From positions 3,038 to 41,080 of the forward strand of contig DHHV01000050.1 of assembly GCA_002403455.1 (NCBI GenBank): a stretch of DNA of 38,043 nt, read 5' to 3'. Position 1 is the stretch's first letter. Each line of letters begins with the position of its first letter. The notes under the pieces are model-generated. The model had not been told where the DNA came from, ran no database searches, and saw nothing but the letters and a program-made list of their open reading frames with translations. Both the position numbers and the translations under genes were made by a program. Positions 1 through 7,798 of this stretch are shown piece after piece. This DNA is from Hyphomonadaceae bacterium UBA4763. Its GTDB lineage: Bacteria; Pseudomonadota; Alphaproteobacteria; Caulobacterales; Aquidulcibacteraceae.

Positions 1-1026
1 CCCCCCCGCCGCCAGCGCCAACCCGGCCAAGGCGAGCACCGCCAGCCCCGTCTTGATCGCCAGCGCGCCGCCGCCCGGCGCGATCTCCACCGCCGCAAAC
101 AACGCCGCCAGCGCGCCGAGCGCCGCCACAGCGCCCGCTTGCGTCAACCGATCGCCCCGCGCTTGCGCCGATTTGAACCCGGCCAGCAAAATTGTGCCCA
201 AGGCGCCAAGGCCGGCGGCTTCCGTTGGCGTCGCCAGACCCGTCAGGATCGAGCCCAACACCGCGGCGATCAGCAAAAATGGCGCGGCCAACGCCTCGAC
301 AAATGCGCGCAGGCGCAAGGGCTCGCCAATTGGGGCAGGGGGGCTGGAGGCTGGTCGCAGCAGCGCCATCGCCACTTGATAGCTGAGATAGCAGCCGACC
401 AAAACCAGTCCCGGAACCAGCGCGCCGGCAAACAAATCCCCGACCGAGACCGATTTGGGCGCCAGCCCTGCCGCCAGCCGCGCGCTTTGATTGGCGTTGG
501 CGATCGCATCGCCCAGCAAGATCAGCACGATCGAGGGCGGAATGATCTGGCCGAGCGTACCAGCCGCCGCGATTGACCCCGCCGCCAGACCTGGCGCATA
601 GCCGCGCGACAGCATTACTGGCAAAGCGATCAGCGTCATCGTCACCACCGTCGCGCCGACGATCCCGGTCGAGGCCGCCAGCATCGCCCCGACCAAGGTT
701 ACCGAAAAGCCGAGTCCGCCCGGGAATCGCCCCAAGGCCTTGGTCATCGCGCTCAGCAAGTCCTCGGCGAGCTTGGAGCGCTCCAACACAACGCCCATCA
801 GCACGAAAAGCGGGATCGCCAAAAACACCGGATTGGTCAGCGCGCCATGCACCCGCTGCGGCAACAAGCGCAAAAATTGCGGTTCAAACGCGCCGAGCGC
901 AATTCCGATGCCGGCAAACGCCAACGCCACGCCCGCCAGCGTCCAGGCGACCGGATAGCCCGCCAGCAAGGCCGCGCATAACGCCAGCACCATCAGGATA
1001 TCGAGCGCCGCCGCAAGATCGATCAC
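1..1026 (-). CDS. dctM: TRAP transporter large permease DctM (partial, runs off left edge)
   Basis: This is the large membrane subunit of a tripartite ATP-independent periplasmic transporter, the ion-coupled channel that moves the solute delivered by the binding protein. About 341 codons are present and remain open to the window edge, so the C-terminus is missing. Reading from GTG at 1026 the protein starts VIDLAAALDILMVLA and is almost entirely hydrophobic helices. Family signatures are visible in the middle: AASTGIVGATVVTMTLIALP, followed by AAGTLGQIIPPSIVLILLGD, the classic DctM core. The GTG start overlaps the TGA of dctQ by 4 nt (GTGA), which indicates translational coupling. It is the last visible gene of the dctP-dctQ-dctM operon. 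The assignment is firm; the start codon is probable because no ATG with a better position exists. Confidence 0.93.
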   Translation of the reverse strand, partial: MIDLAAALDILMVLALCAALLAGYPVAWTLAGVALAFAGIGIALGAFEPQFLRLLPQRVHGALTNPVFLAIPLFVLMGVVLERSKLAEDLLSAMTKALGRFPGGLGFSVTLVGAMLAASTGIVGATVVTMTLIALPVMLSRGYAPGLAAGSIAAAGTLGQIIPPSIVLILLGDAIANANQSARLAAGLAPKSVSVGDLFAGALVPGLVLVGCYLSYQVAMALLRPASSPPAPIGEPLRLRAFVEALAAPFLLIAAVLGSILTGLATPTEAAGLGALGTILLAGFKSAQARGDRLTQAGAVAALGALAALFAAVEIAPGGGALAIKTGLAVLALAGLALAAGG

Positions 1027-1664
1027 GCCGCCGCCCCCGCCGCCGCAACGTTGTGCGTCGTCAACGCCAACGCCGCCTTGCAGGCCTGCGCCAAGGCTTG
1101 CGCGCCCAGCATCAACGCCAAAGCCGGCCCTAAGGTTTTCACCAAAAACACGATCCGCAAGCCGTCGCTGGCGGTCGAGGCCTCAAACACCCGCCAGGAG
1201 GCGGCGACGTATGGCGCGCTCGCCCAAAAAATCAGCGCTGCAAAGGGCGCCAGAAACGCCATCGCGCCGATCCATTCGATCGCCGCCCGTTGCCGGGGCG
1301 ACAATTTTTCAGCCAAGACATCGACGCGGACATGGCCGTTTTCGGCAAGCGTCCAGGCGGCTGCGCCAACGATCATCGCCGCATGCGCCGCCATTATCGC
1401 CTCATCGAGCTTGGCAAAGCTCAGCCCGAACGCATAACGCAGCACCACCGCCGCGCCGATCCCAAACGCCATCAACAAGCCAAGCCACGCGCAGGTCTTG
1501 CCGATCGCGCCCGTCACTTCATCGATTAATCGCGCCAGCCACCCCGCTGCGCTGCGCGCTGGGCGCCAGACCAAGGCGGCGATGGGCAGTACAAATAAAG
1601 CGCAGGCGGCCAACGCAAACACGGCGATCGCATGGCCAAGGTTTAAAAACTGCGTCGCCCCCAT
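1023..1664 (-). CDS. dctQ: TRAP transporter small permease DctQ
   Basis: Small membrane subunit of the TRAP transporter, which pairs with DctM and links it to the periplasmic binding protein. The 213-residue product starts MGATQFLNLGHAIAVFALAA and has four to five hydrophobic segments, including a YAFGLSFAKLDE stretch and the family-typical ENGHVRVDVLAEKLSPRQRA loop near the middle, followed by two further helices. The ATG at 1664 lies 4 nt after the stop of dctP, so I prefer it to longer in-frame starts that would run through dctP. The stop overlaps the GTG of dctM. Position, size and topology all fit DctQ. Substrate specificity comes from the binding protein, not from this subunit. Confidence 0.92.
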   Translation of the reverse strand: MGATQFLNLGHAIAVFALAACALFVLPIAALVWRPARSAAGWLARLIDEVTGAIGKTCAWLGLLMAFGIGAAVVLRYAFGLSFAKLDEAIMAAHAAMIVGAAAWTLAENGHVRVDVLAEKLSPRQRAAIEWIGAMAFLAPFAALIFWASAPYVAASWRVFEASTASDGLRIVFLVKTLGPALALMLGAQALAQACKAALALTTHNVAAAGAAA

Positions 1665-1668
1665 CGGC

Positions 1669-2784
1669 TTACGGGCGGCCCGTGCGGGCGGCGTAGAATG
1701 GGCCCTCGCCGATTTCGGTCCAGCCGCGCATCGCAGCGCGGGCTGCTTTATAGGATTGATAGATCCGCTCGGCCAGCGGGTCGCTGGCGCCGGCTTCAGC
1801 CAAGGCCTCGCTCGCCGCCTTGGCGGCGGCTTCCAGCACATCGGCTGGAAATTGACGCACGATCACCGCGTGATCGCGTTTCAACGTCTCCAGCGCCAAA
1901 GCGTTGCGATAGGTAAATTCGCCAAGGCTCAAATGATTGACCTGCGCGGCCGCGGCGCGGATCATCGCTTGCTCTTCGCCGGTAAAGTTTTGCCATTTGG
2001 CGAGATTGACGCCCAAAGACAGCGTCGAGCCCGGCTCGTGAAATCCTGGGCCGTAATAATTCTTGGCGACCTGGTGAAAACCAAAGGCCAAATCGTTCCA
2101 CGGACCGATCCATTCGGTTGCGTCGATCGCCCCGGTCTGCAACGCCTGAAAAATTTCCTGCCCCGGAATGGTGATCTTGGCGCCGCCGAGACGCTGCACA
2201 ACCTCGCCGCCGAGCCCCGGAATACGCATTTTCAAGCCGCGAAAATCGGCCAGGCTATTGATTTCCCGCCGAAACCAGCCGCCCATTTGATGGCCGGTAT
2301 TGGCGGCCTGAAAAGCGATGACGCCAAATTGCGCCGACAGCTCATTCCACAATTCCTGGCCGCCGCCGAAATCGATCCAGCCCATGATCTCCGGCGCGGT
2401 CATGCCGAACGGCACCGAAGTGAAGAACGAAAAGCCGCGATTCTTGCCTTCCCAATAATATTCCGCGCCGTGATACATGTCGGCGCTGCCTTGCGCGACC
2501 GCATCGAACGCCCCGAACGCCGGCGCGAGTTCGCCATCGGAAAACACCTTGATGCGTATCGCCCCGCCCGACATCGCTTCGACGCTCTGCGCGAGCCGCA
2601 AAGCCGCATCGCCTGTGCCGGGGAAGTTTTTCGGCCAGGTGGTGACCATGGTCAGCTCCAGCCGGCGCTTGACAATTGCCGGCGCAGCCGGATCGCCGCT
2701 CGGGGCTGCGCAAGCGGTCGCCGTTCCGGCAATGCCAAGGCCCGCCAGCGCCTGGCGTCGGCTAAAACGAAGGTCTGGCGTCAC
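1669..2784 (-). CDS. dctP: TRAP transporter substrate-binding protein, TakP/DctP type (2-oxo acid or related carboxylate)
   Basis: Periplasmic solute receptor of the TRAP system. The 371-residue protein starts with a twin-arginine signal (FSRRQAL, residues 7-13) and a possible lipid-attachment Cys at residue 25, so it may be exported folded and perhaps lipid-anchored. Strong family signatures follow: MVTTWPKNFPGTGDAA, FTSVPFGMTAPE, MGGWFRREINSL, LKMRIPGLGGEV, LQTGAIDATEWIGPWNDLAF and GFHEPGSTL. This is the pattern of the TakP branch, whose structurally studied Rhodobacter member binds 2-oxo acids as a cation complex; close relatives are annotated as mannitol/chloroaromatic transporters, so the true substrate is open. 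Translation starts at a GTG (2784) preceded by a GGGGA-like site. First gene of the dctPQM operon. Confidence 0.92.
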   Translation of the reverse strand: MTPDLRFSRRQALAGLGIAGTATACAAPSGDPAAPAIVKRRLELTMVTTWPKNFPGTGDAALRLAQSVEAMSGGAIRIKVFSDGELAPAFGAFDAVAQGSADMYHGAEYYWEGKNRGFSFFTSVPFGMTAPEIMGWIDFGGGQELWNELSAQFGVIAFQAANTGHQMGGWFRREINSLADFRGLKMRIPGLGGEVVQRLGGAKITIPGQEIFQALQTGAIDATEWIGPWNDLAFGFHQVAKNYYGPGFHEPGSTLSLGVNLAKWQNFTGEEQAMIRAAAAQVNHLSLGEFTYRNALALETLKRDHAVIVRQFPADVLEAAAKAASEALAEAGASDPLAERIYQSYKAARAAMRGWTEIGEGPFYAARTGRP

Positions 2785-2821
2785 GTCGTTCCCCGCCTAA
2801 ATAAAAGCTTATAAAATTGCT

Positions 2822-3565
2822 CTATTCCGGGTCGTAGCGCACCCAATCGGCGCCGACCAGGGCCTCAAGCGGGGTAAAGTCTCGTTTATAGGCCATTTTT
2901 TCGCTGCCAGCGACCCAATAGCCCAGATAGACATAATCAAGTCCTGCCTGAGCGGCGATCGCGATGTGATCCAGGATCACATAGGACCCCAAACTGCGAT
3001 CCTGGGCGTGCGGATCAAAAAAAGAATAGACCAGCGACAGCCCATCGCCCAATACATCGGTCAGCGCGCTGGCGATCAATCGCTCATCGCCGTCATCTCT
3101 TGGCTGATAATAATCGATCATCACGGTCAGGATCGGCGTTGCCTCGATCATTGCGCGAAAATCGCTGAAGCTCATCGCGGCCATGCCGCCATCGGCGTGG
3201 CGCTGGCCGACATACGTCTTAAACAGCGCAAAGCGTTCCTGGGTCGCGCGGGCCCGCGCCGGATCGCGTTGCAAATCCCGGTTGCGCGCCAGCACCCGGC
3301 GCCAGCGTTTGTTATAGACAAAATCCTTGACCGGGATCCGCACCGAGACGCAGGCCGAACAATTCGGACACGCCGGCCGGTAGGACACCATTTGCGACCG
3401 GCGAAAGCCATTGCGCGCCAATAGATGATGCACAGCCTCCGGATTATTCGTCCCCAAATTCAACGGGGTAAAGGCTTTGCGCTCCTCGCGCCCGGGCATG
3501 TAGGGGCAGGGCGCAGGCGGGGTCAGATAAAACGCCAATTCCTGGGAAAGGAATGGATGGCTCAA
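2822..3565 (-). CDS. bpt: aspartate/glutamate leucyltransferase (N-degron L/F-transferase relative)
   Basis: Bpt attaches leucine from leucyl-tRNA to proteins with N-terminal Asp or Glu, marking them for ClpAP degradation through the bacterial N-degron pathway. The 247-residue product carries the ATE-type N-terminal cysteine region (APCPYMPGREERKAFTPL), the CPNCSACVSVRIPV motif, and the C-terminal acyltransferase part with SLGSYVILDHIA and YVYLGYWVAGSEKMAYK, all typical. I set the start at TTG 3565, giving LSHPFLSQELAFYL. A GAGAGG ribosome site lies 9 nt upstream, and the N-terminus then matches the family length. The same frame stays open a further 760 nt upstream, but that part is antisense to cobT and is not coding. 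It is divergent from cobT across a 171 nt gap. Confidence 0.93.
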   Translation of the reverse strand: MSHPFLSQELAFYLTPPAPCPYMPGREERKAFTPLNLGTNNPEAVHHLLARNGFRRSQMVSYRPACPNCSACVSVRIPVKDFVYNKRWRRVLARNRDLQRDPARARATQERFALFKTYVGQRHADGGMAAMSFSDFRAMIEATPILTVMIDYYQPRDDGDERLIASALTDVLGDGLSLVYSFFDPHAQDRSLGSYVILDHIAIAAQAGLDYVYLGYWVAGSEKMAYKRDFTPLEALVGADWVRYDPE

Positions 3566-3698
3566 CGGCGATGACCTCTCAGCGCGATCGCACGAAAACA
3601 ACCGGCTGTCTCCCACAGAAACCGCACGAATCGGCGCGGCGCAAGCCTTTCCTTGCGCGACGCTTGCAAAATGCGTGCACGGTCTCGTCCGCCTTGGC

Positions 3699-3727
3699 TT
3701 GACAGCCGACACAACCCAGCCTGTTAG
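3699..3727 (+). promoter_or_regulatory. putative promoter of cobT, giving a very short leader
   Basis: A consensus -35 box TTGACA (3699-3704) is followed after exactly 17 nt by TGTTAG (3722-3727), a 3-of-6 match to TATAAT. Transcription would start near 3734, only a few bases before the cobT ATG at 3737, so the message would be nearly leaderless. The -10 match is weak, so this is a moderate prediction. Confidence 0.4.
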
Positions 3728-3736
3728 GCCGTCAGG

Positions 3737-4735
3737 ATGGACCTCTCCGACGCCATTCAGCGCAAAATCGATGAAAAGACCAAGCCGATTGGCGCCCTTG
3801 GCCGGATCGAAGCGCTGGCGGCGCAGATCGCCGCCCTCCAAAAAACGCTTAACCCGCAGATGAACGCCTGCCGCTTGCTGATTTTTGCCGCAGATCACGG
3901 CCTGGCGACCGAAGGCGTCTCGGCCTATCCGCAGAGCGTCACGCGGCAAATGGTGCTGAATTTTCTGGCGGGCGGGGCGGCCAGCACGACATTCGCCCGC
4001 ACGCTCGGCGTCGACGTCGCCGTGGTTGATTGCGGCGTTGCGGGCGTACCGATCGCCGATCCGCGATTGCACGCCCGCCGCTGCGGGGCCGGCACGGCCA
4101 ATAGCCTCACAGCCGCCGCCATGACCGAGGCGCAATGCGTCGCCGCGCGCCAGACAGGCGCGGAGCTCGCCATTGCCGGCGCCTATGACGCGTTGTGTTT
4201 GGGGGAAATGGGCATCGCCAACACCTCCGCCGCCAGTCTGATCGCCCACAAGCTCACCGACATTCCCCTGGACGCCTTGATCGGCAAGGGCACAGGCCTC
4301 GACGACGCCGGCCTTCAGCGCAAACACGCGGTCCTTTCGCGCGCCGCCGCGCGAACGCCAGCCCGCCTACCCCCCGCCATCGCCTTGCGCGAATATGGCG
4401 GGTTCGAGATCGCCGCGATGGTCGGCGCGATGATCGCCGGCGCGCAAGCCGGCCGCTTGATTCTCATCGATGGCTTTATCGCCAGCGTCGCCGCCCTCAT
4501 CGCCCAGCATGAAGCCCCCGATGCCGCCGCCCATTTCGTCTATGCCCATTGCTCGGCCGAGCGCGGTCATCGCGCCGTGCTGGCGGCGCTCGGCGCGCGA
4601 CCCTTGCTCGACCTCGACATGCGCTTGGGGGAGGGGACCGGCGCGCTGCTGGCCTGGCCGCTCGTCCGAGTCGCCTGCGCCATGCTCAACGAGATGGCGA
4701 GCTTTACGAGCGCCCAGGTGGACGGGCCGCAATGA
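3737..4735 (+). CDS. cobT: nicotinate-nucleotide--dimethylbenzimidazole phosphoribosyltransferase
   Basis: CobT makes alpha-ribazole 5'-phosphate from nicotinate mononucleotide and 5,6-dimethylbenzimidazole, activating the lower ligand of cobalamin. The 332-residue cytosolic enzyme has the full family pattern: KTKPIGALGRIEALA at residues 14-28, FAADHGLATEGVSAYPQSVT, MVLNFLAGGAA, GEMGIANTSAAS, GKGTGLDD, and near the C-terminus RLGEGTGA with the catalytic glutamate at residue 299. Length is normal. The stop overlaps the ATG of cobS by 4 nt (ATGA), so the two are co-translated. A candidate promoter lies immediately upstream. I looked for a cobalamin riboswitch in the 171 nt upstream gap and saw no B12-box sequence. 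Confidence 0.96.
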   Translation: MDLSDAIQRKIDEKTKPIGALGRIEALAAQIAALQKTLNPQMNACRLLIFAADHGLATEGVSAYPQSVTRQMVLNFLAGGAASTTFARTLGVDVAVVDCGVAGVPIADPRLHARRCGAGTANSLTAAAMTEAQCVAARQTGAELAIAGAYDALCLGEMGIANTSAASLIAHKLTDIPLDALIGKGTGLDDAGLQRKHAVLSRAAARTPARLPPAIALREYGGFEIAAMVGAMIAGAQAGRLILIDGFIASVAALIAQHEAPDAAAHFVYAHCSAERGHRAVLAALGARPLLDLDMRLGEGTGALLAWPLVRVACAMLNEMASFTSAQVDGPQ

Positions 4736-5496
4736 TCGCGCGCCTGCGCGCGGAAGGCGCGATCTTCTTGCTCGCGGTGCAATTCTTGACGCGTCTGCCG
4801 GTCGCGCCAGCCTTCACGCCGGAGCGGCTCGAGGCGGCGACCCGCTATTTCCCCGCTGTCGGCGCAGTGGTCGGCGGGCTTGGCGCCGGCGCCTATGGCT
4901 TGGCCGGACTGGCGTCCCCGCCGCTGATCGCCGTGCTCATCGCGCTTGCCGCCATGATCCTGCTGACGGGCGCCTTCCACGAGGACGGGCTCGCCGACAT
5001 GGCCGACGGCATTGGCGGCGGCGCCAGCCGCGATCGCGCCCTGGAGATCATGCGCGACAGCCGTATTGGAACCTATGGCGCGGCGGCGCTGCTGCTGGCG
5101 CTGGCCCTAAAGGCCGCCGCGCTCACCAGCATGCCAGCCCCGATCGCGCTCGCTGCGCTGCCCGCCGCCCATGTGCTGAGCCGCCTTTCCGCCGTTCTTG
5201 TCATCGCCGCCAGCCATTATGTCCGCGACCACGGCACGGCCAAACCGGTCGCGCGCGGGCTCAGCGCCGCCGGCCTCTGCGTCGCATTGGCGACGGGCAT
5301 TGGGGCATTCACTGGCTTTGCCGTCATCATCGGCTGGGCGGAGTCGCTTGCCGCAGCGCTCGGCGTCTTGCTGGCGCATGTCGCCACGCGGTTGACGTTT
5401 GAAAAAAAGCTCGGCGGCTATACCGGCGATTGCCTCGGCGCGGTTCAACAAACCGGCGAGATCGGCTTTTATCTTGGCGCGCTGGCCGTTTTATAG
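4732..5496 (+). CDS. cobS: adenosylcobinamide-GDP ribazoletransferase (cobalamin synthase)
   Basis: Integral membrane enzyme that joins adenosylcobinamide-GDP to alpha-ribazole or its phosphate, the closing step of the nucleotide loop. The 254-residue product has the CobS hallmarks: VQFLTRLPV near the N-terminus, RYFPAVGAVVGGLGA, then the metal-binding motif FHEDGLADMADGIGGG (about residues 82-97) followed by SRDRALEIMRDSRIGTYGA. Several transmembrane helices make up the C-terminal half, and the last part reads LGGYTGDCLGAVQQTGEIGF, again typical. The start at 4732 is inside the cobT stop. Its product is the substrate of the phosphatase encoded next. Very secure call. Confidence 0.96.
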   Translation: MIARLRAEGAIFLLAVQFLTRLPVAPAFTPERLEAATRYFPAVGAVVGGLGAGAYGLAGLASPPLIAVLIALAAMILLTGAFHEDGLADMADGIGGGASRDRALEIMRDSRIGTYGAAALLLALALKAAALTSMPAPIALAALPAAHVLSRLSAVLVIAASHYVRDHGTAKPVARGLSAAGLCVALATGIGAFTGFAVIIGWAESLAAALGVLLAHVATRLTFEKKLGGYTGDCLGAVQQTGEIGFYLGALAVL

Positions 5497-5545
5497 CTTG
5501 TTGCGCTCGCCCCCCACCAATTTCCGCCGACGACGCCAGAACCCG

Positions 5546-6064
5546 ATGACCCTTTATCTGATGCGCCATCCCAAACCCGCTATCGCAGAGGGTGTCTGTT
5601 ATGGCGCGGCCGACCTTGACCTTGCGCAAGCGCCGGACCGCGCATCTCTGCCGCCGCTCCCCGCCTTCGCTCATCTGATCACCAGCCCGTTGAAGCGCTG
5701 TCGGCGCCTCGCTGATAGCATCGCCGAAATCTCCGGCATCGCCCCGCAGATCGATGCGCGCTTACAAGAAATGCATTTCGGCCGTTGGGAAGGCATTGCC
5801 TGGGCTGACATCCCCCGCGCCGAGCTCGATCTCTGGGCCGCCGATTTTCATCACGCTTGTCCGCATGACGGCGAAAGCGTCGCTGCGCTCACCGCCCGCG
5901 TTGTCGCCGCGCTCGCCGATCACCGCGCCAAAGCCGGCCCCTGCCTGATCATTACCCATGCCGGCGTCATCAAAGCCGCCACCCGCCAGTGGAATTTGCA
6001 AATCGCTTTCGGCGAGATCGTCGAAATTAACAGCGTTGGGCCGGCTCAACATTCCGATAGCTGA
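5546..6064 (+). CDS. cobC: histidine phosphatase family protein, probable alpha-ribazole phosphatase
   Basis: Small (172 residues) phosphoglycerate-mutase-fold phosphatase. The phosphohistidine motif LMRHPKP sits at residues 5-11, the acid-region motif MHFGRWEGIAW in the middle, and the second catalytic histidine in IITHAGVIKA near the C-terminus. In a cobT-cobS neighbourhood this is the enzyme that dephosphorylates alpha-ribazole phosphate or adenosylcobalamin 5'-phosphate. The fold alone does not prove the substrate; the gene order does most of the work. The ATG at 5546 was chosen because the histidine motif is then near the N-terminus as in the family; the frame is open further upstream inside cobS, but that is out of frame with cobS and unlikely. 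Confidence 0.87.
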   Translation: MTLYLMRHPKPAIAEGVCYGAADLDLAQAPDRASLPPLPAFAHLITSPLKRCRRLADSIAEISGIAPQIDARLQEMHFGRWEGIAWADIPRAELDLWAADFHHACPHDGESVAALTARVVAALADHRAKAGPCLIITHAGVIKAATRQWNLQIAFGEIVEINSVGPAQHSDS

Positions 6065-6081
6065 GAAAGCGACCTTCGGTT

Positions 6082-6087
6082 TATAAT
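6082..6087 (+). promoter_or_regulatory. perfect TATAAT -10 box upstream of the lipoprotein gene
   Basis: TATAAT occurs 32 nt before the ATG at 6120, inside the only AT-rich stretch of the 55 nt gap after cobC. No good -35 box lies 16-18 nt upstream, so this is either a -10-dependent promoter or chance. It would let the two lipoprotein genes be transcribed separately from the cob cluster. Confidence 0.35.
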
Positions 6088-6119
6088 ACCCGCTTTCACG
6101 GCGCGGCCTGGAGGGGCGG

Positions 6120-7181
6120 ATGTACAAAAATTGTCGGATTCTTCTATCAACCACGGCGCTTGCGGCCTTTGCCGGGGCCTGTGCGAGCGGCAATGATGCG
6201 GCGATTTATCGCACTGGCGCCATCGGCAGCGACGGCGCCGTCTCCACCATCGCGATCGACGCCAAGCAGCGGATGGTGTTCGCCGGCCCGGCGCGCAGCG
6301 ACGACCCGGACCAGCGCGAAATCATCTGCGCAGAGCCTTCGCCCGATGCGATGGCCGGCATCGGCTCGTCTTTTGCCTTATCGAGCGCTGGGTTGGGCGG
6401 TCTTTTTACCGGCGGGGCGTCCGCCGTCGATAAAACGACGTTGAGCGGCGGCATGGCCGAGGCTTTTCGCGAGATCAATCGCTCTTTGACCGTCCAATTG
6501 CTGCGCGATGGGCTTTATCGCTCTTGCGAGGCTTACATGAATGGCGCGATGGATCGCGCGGAATATACCTCGCTCGTCAATCGCTATTCGGACGCGGCGG
6601 TGTCGCTGTTGGCGATCGAAGGCTTGACCCGAACCGCGCAGGTCCAGGCCGGCGCCGTTGGCGGCGCTATTGCGGCCGGCGCGGGCGGCGAGGGGATCGC
6701 CGGCTCGGTCGCAGCTTCCCGCGTTGATGACAGTTCTGGCGGAGCTGGCGTCACCGAATTGCCAGCCCCCACCGAAGCGGTCGCCGCCGCCGTCGAAGGG
6801 ATCGTCGCGCGCTATTATGACAACAACAGGAACCAGATTTGGGCGATCAATCGACGCAAATGCATGAATTTCTTTGAACGACCCAATATCGCCTCTGCAA
6901 GCGCTGGTGAAAGCGAGGACGATTATCAGCGCCGCAAAGGCCTTTTATTGATGATGTGCGCGGAAACCCCGCCGCACACGCAAGGCGAAACGCCCGCTTC
7001 GGGCCCGCTCGACGCCATCATGCGCGATCCGTTGATGGTCAGCATGCTGAAGGCCGCGCTGATGACCGAACTCGCCAAGCAGGCTGGCGAACGGCTCGCT
7101 CCAACGGACCAACAAGCCATTCGCGATCTCGTCCTACAGGCTGTTCGCGCCGATGTCGAAAAAGCCCTCGCCGCACGCTGA
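6120..7181 (+). CDS. uncharacterised lipoprotein (353 aa)
   Basis: I do not recognise a named family. The protein has a lipoprotein signal (hydrophobic residues 8-19, lipobox AGAC with the acylated Cys at about 21), so it is anchored to a membrane facing the periplasm. Distinct blocks are visible: EIICAEPSPDAMAGIGSS (about residues 62-79), a Gly/Ala-rich stretch, then LLRDGLYRSCEAYMNGAMDR and LVNRYSDAAVSLLAIEGLTR. These look like a conserved core, and I have the impression of similar uncharacterised lipoproteins in other proteobacteria. A second Gly/Ala-rich segment (about 178-200) could be a flexible hinge or a hairpin in the membrane. The C-terminus is helical. A GGAGG site precedes the ATG. 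It is followed after 122 nt by another lipoprotein gene on the same strand, possibly a functional partner. Confidence 0.8.
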   Translation: MYKNCRILLSTTALAAFAGACASGNDAAIYRTGAIGSDGAVSTIAIDAKQRMVFAGPARSDDPDQREIICAEPSPDAMAGIGSSFALSSAGLGGLFTGGASAVDKTTLSGGMAEAFREINRSLTVQLLRDGLYRSCEAYMNGAMDRAEYTSLVNRYSDAAVSLLAIEGLTRTAQVQAGAVGGAIAAGAGGEGIAGSVAASRVDDSSGGAGVTELPAPTEAVAAAVEGIVARYYDNNRNQIWAINRRKCMNFFERPNIASASAGESEDDYQRRKGLLLMMCAETPPHTQGETPASGPLDAIMRDPLMVSMLKAALMTELAKQAGERLAPTDQQAIRDLVLQAVRADVEKALAAR

Positions 7182-7303
7182 TCGACGGACAAAGCCCAGG
7201 TTCACGACCGCCGCACGTTTATTTTACGCGACTTGCGAAGCGACGGTCATCAGCGCATCGTTGTTCAGCCGCCCGTTTTGGTCGGCAGACGACGGAGCGG
7301 CGC

Positions 7304-7750
7304 GTGAGCGACAAGACTTCAATGAAAACGGTCGCGCAGCGTTACGCCCTTCCGGCTTTTGGCCTGCTCACGCTTGGCGCCTGCGCAACCGATCACTCGA
7401 TCACGGCCGCCAATGTCGCCGCCCAGGTCGCCAGTTTCGCCTTGAGCGAACCTGCCTTTCGCAATTCCTGCCAACAGGTGGGAACCAACCCGCTCTTTGA
7501 CGATTTGCCGGCCTCGCAAATCCGCTGCGTCTCGCCGCAGGAGGCTTATATTCGCGGCAATGAGGTCTTGCGCCAACGCGACATCCAAGCTGGCACTGCC
7601 GAAAGCTTTGAGACCGTTAGCGGCTTTAACGGCGTGCCGTCATATCTCGGCCCGAAACATTGGTCGGACTATATCCCCGAGCCGAAAAGCGATCGGACTC
7701 TGGCCCCAGAGTCTCCGGTGGAGTCTCCGTCAGAAGAACCGCCGCGCTAA
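7304..7750 (+). CDS. small uncharacterised lipoprotein
   Basis: A 148-residue product with a signal peptide and lipobox LGAC (hydrophobic stretch ALPAFGLLTLGAC), so again an exported lipoprotein. The mature part contains two cysteines (NSCQQVG and IRCVSPQEAY) that could form a disulfide, and ends in a Pro/Glu/Ser-rich tail (PEPKSDRTLAPESPVESPSE). No family recognised. The GTG at 7304 has a GGAG site 6 nt upstream and is preferred; an ATG at 7322 is the alternative and would still leave a complete signal. It follows the larger lipoprotein gene by 122 nt on the same strand. The tail is the kind of low-complexity end that often reaches the cell wall, but that is speculation. Confidence 0.7.
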   Translation: MSDKTSMKTVAQRYALPAFGLLTLGACATDHSITAANVAAQVASFALSEPAFRNSCQQVGTNPLFDDLPASQIRCVSPQEAYIRGNEVLRQRDIQAGTAESFETVSGFNGVPSYLGPKHWSDYIPEPKSDRTLAPESPVESPSEEPPR

Positions 7751-7798
7751 ACTTCGGGATGGATTATTCTGGGCCCAGGTCAACCGGAACAAATCACA

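Noticed and set aside
1498..2814. Long plus-strand open frame of 438 codons opposite dctP
   Set aside because: It is the antisense shadow of dctP in GC-rich DNA; its product has no recognisable motif, while the minus strand encodes a complete TakP-type protein.
3566..3736. Possible cobalamin riboswitch before cobT
   Set aside because: No B12-box or conserved core could be found, and the likely promoter lies only a few bases before the start codon.
3566..4327. Upstream extension of the bpt frame by about 250 codons
   Set aside because: It is antisense to cobT and precedes the family-typical N-terminus; TTG 3565 has a ribosome site.
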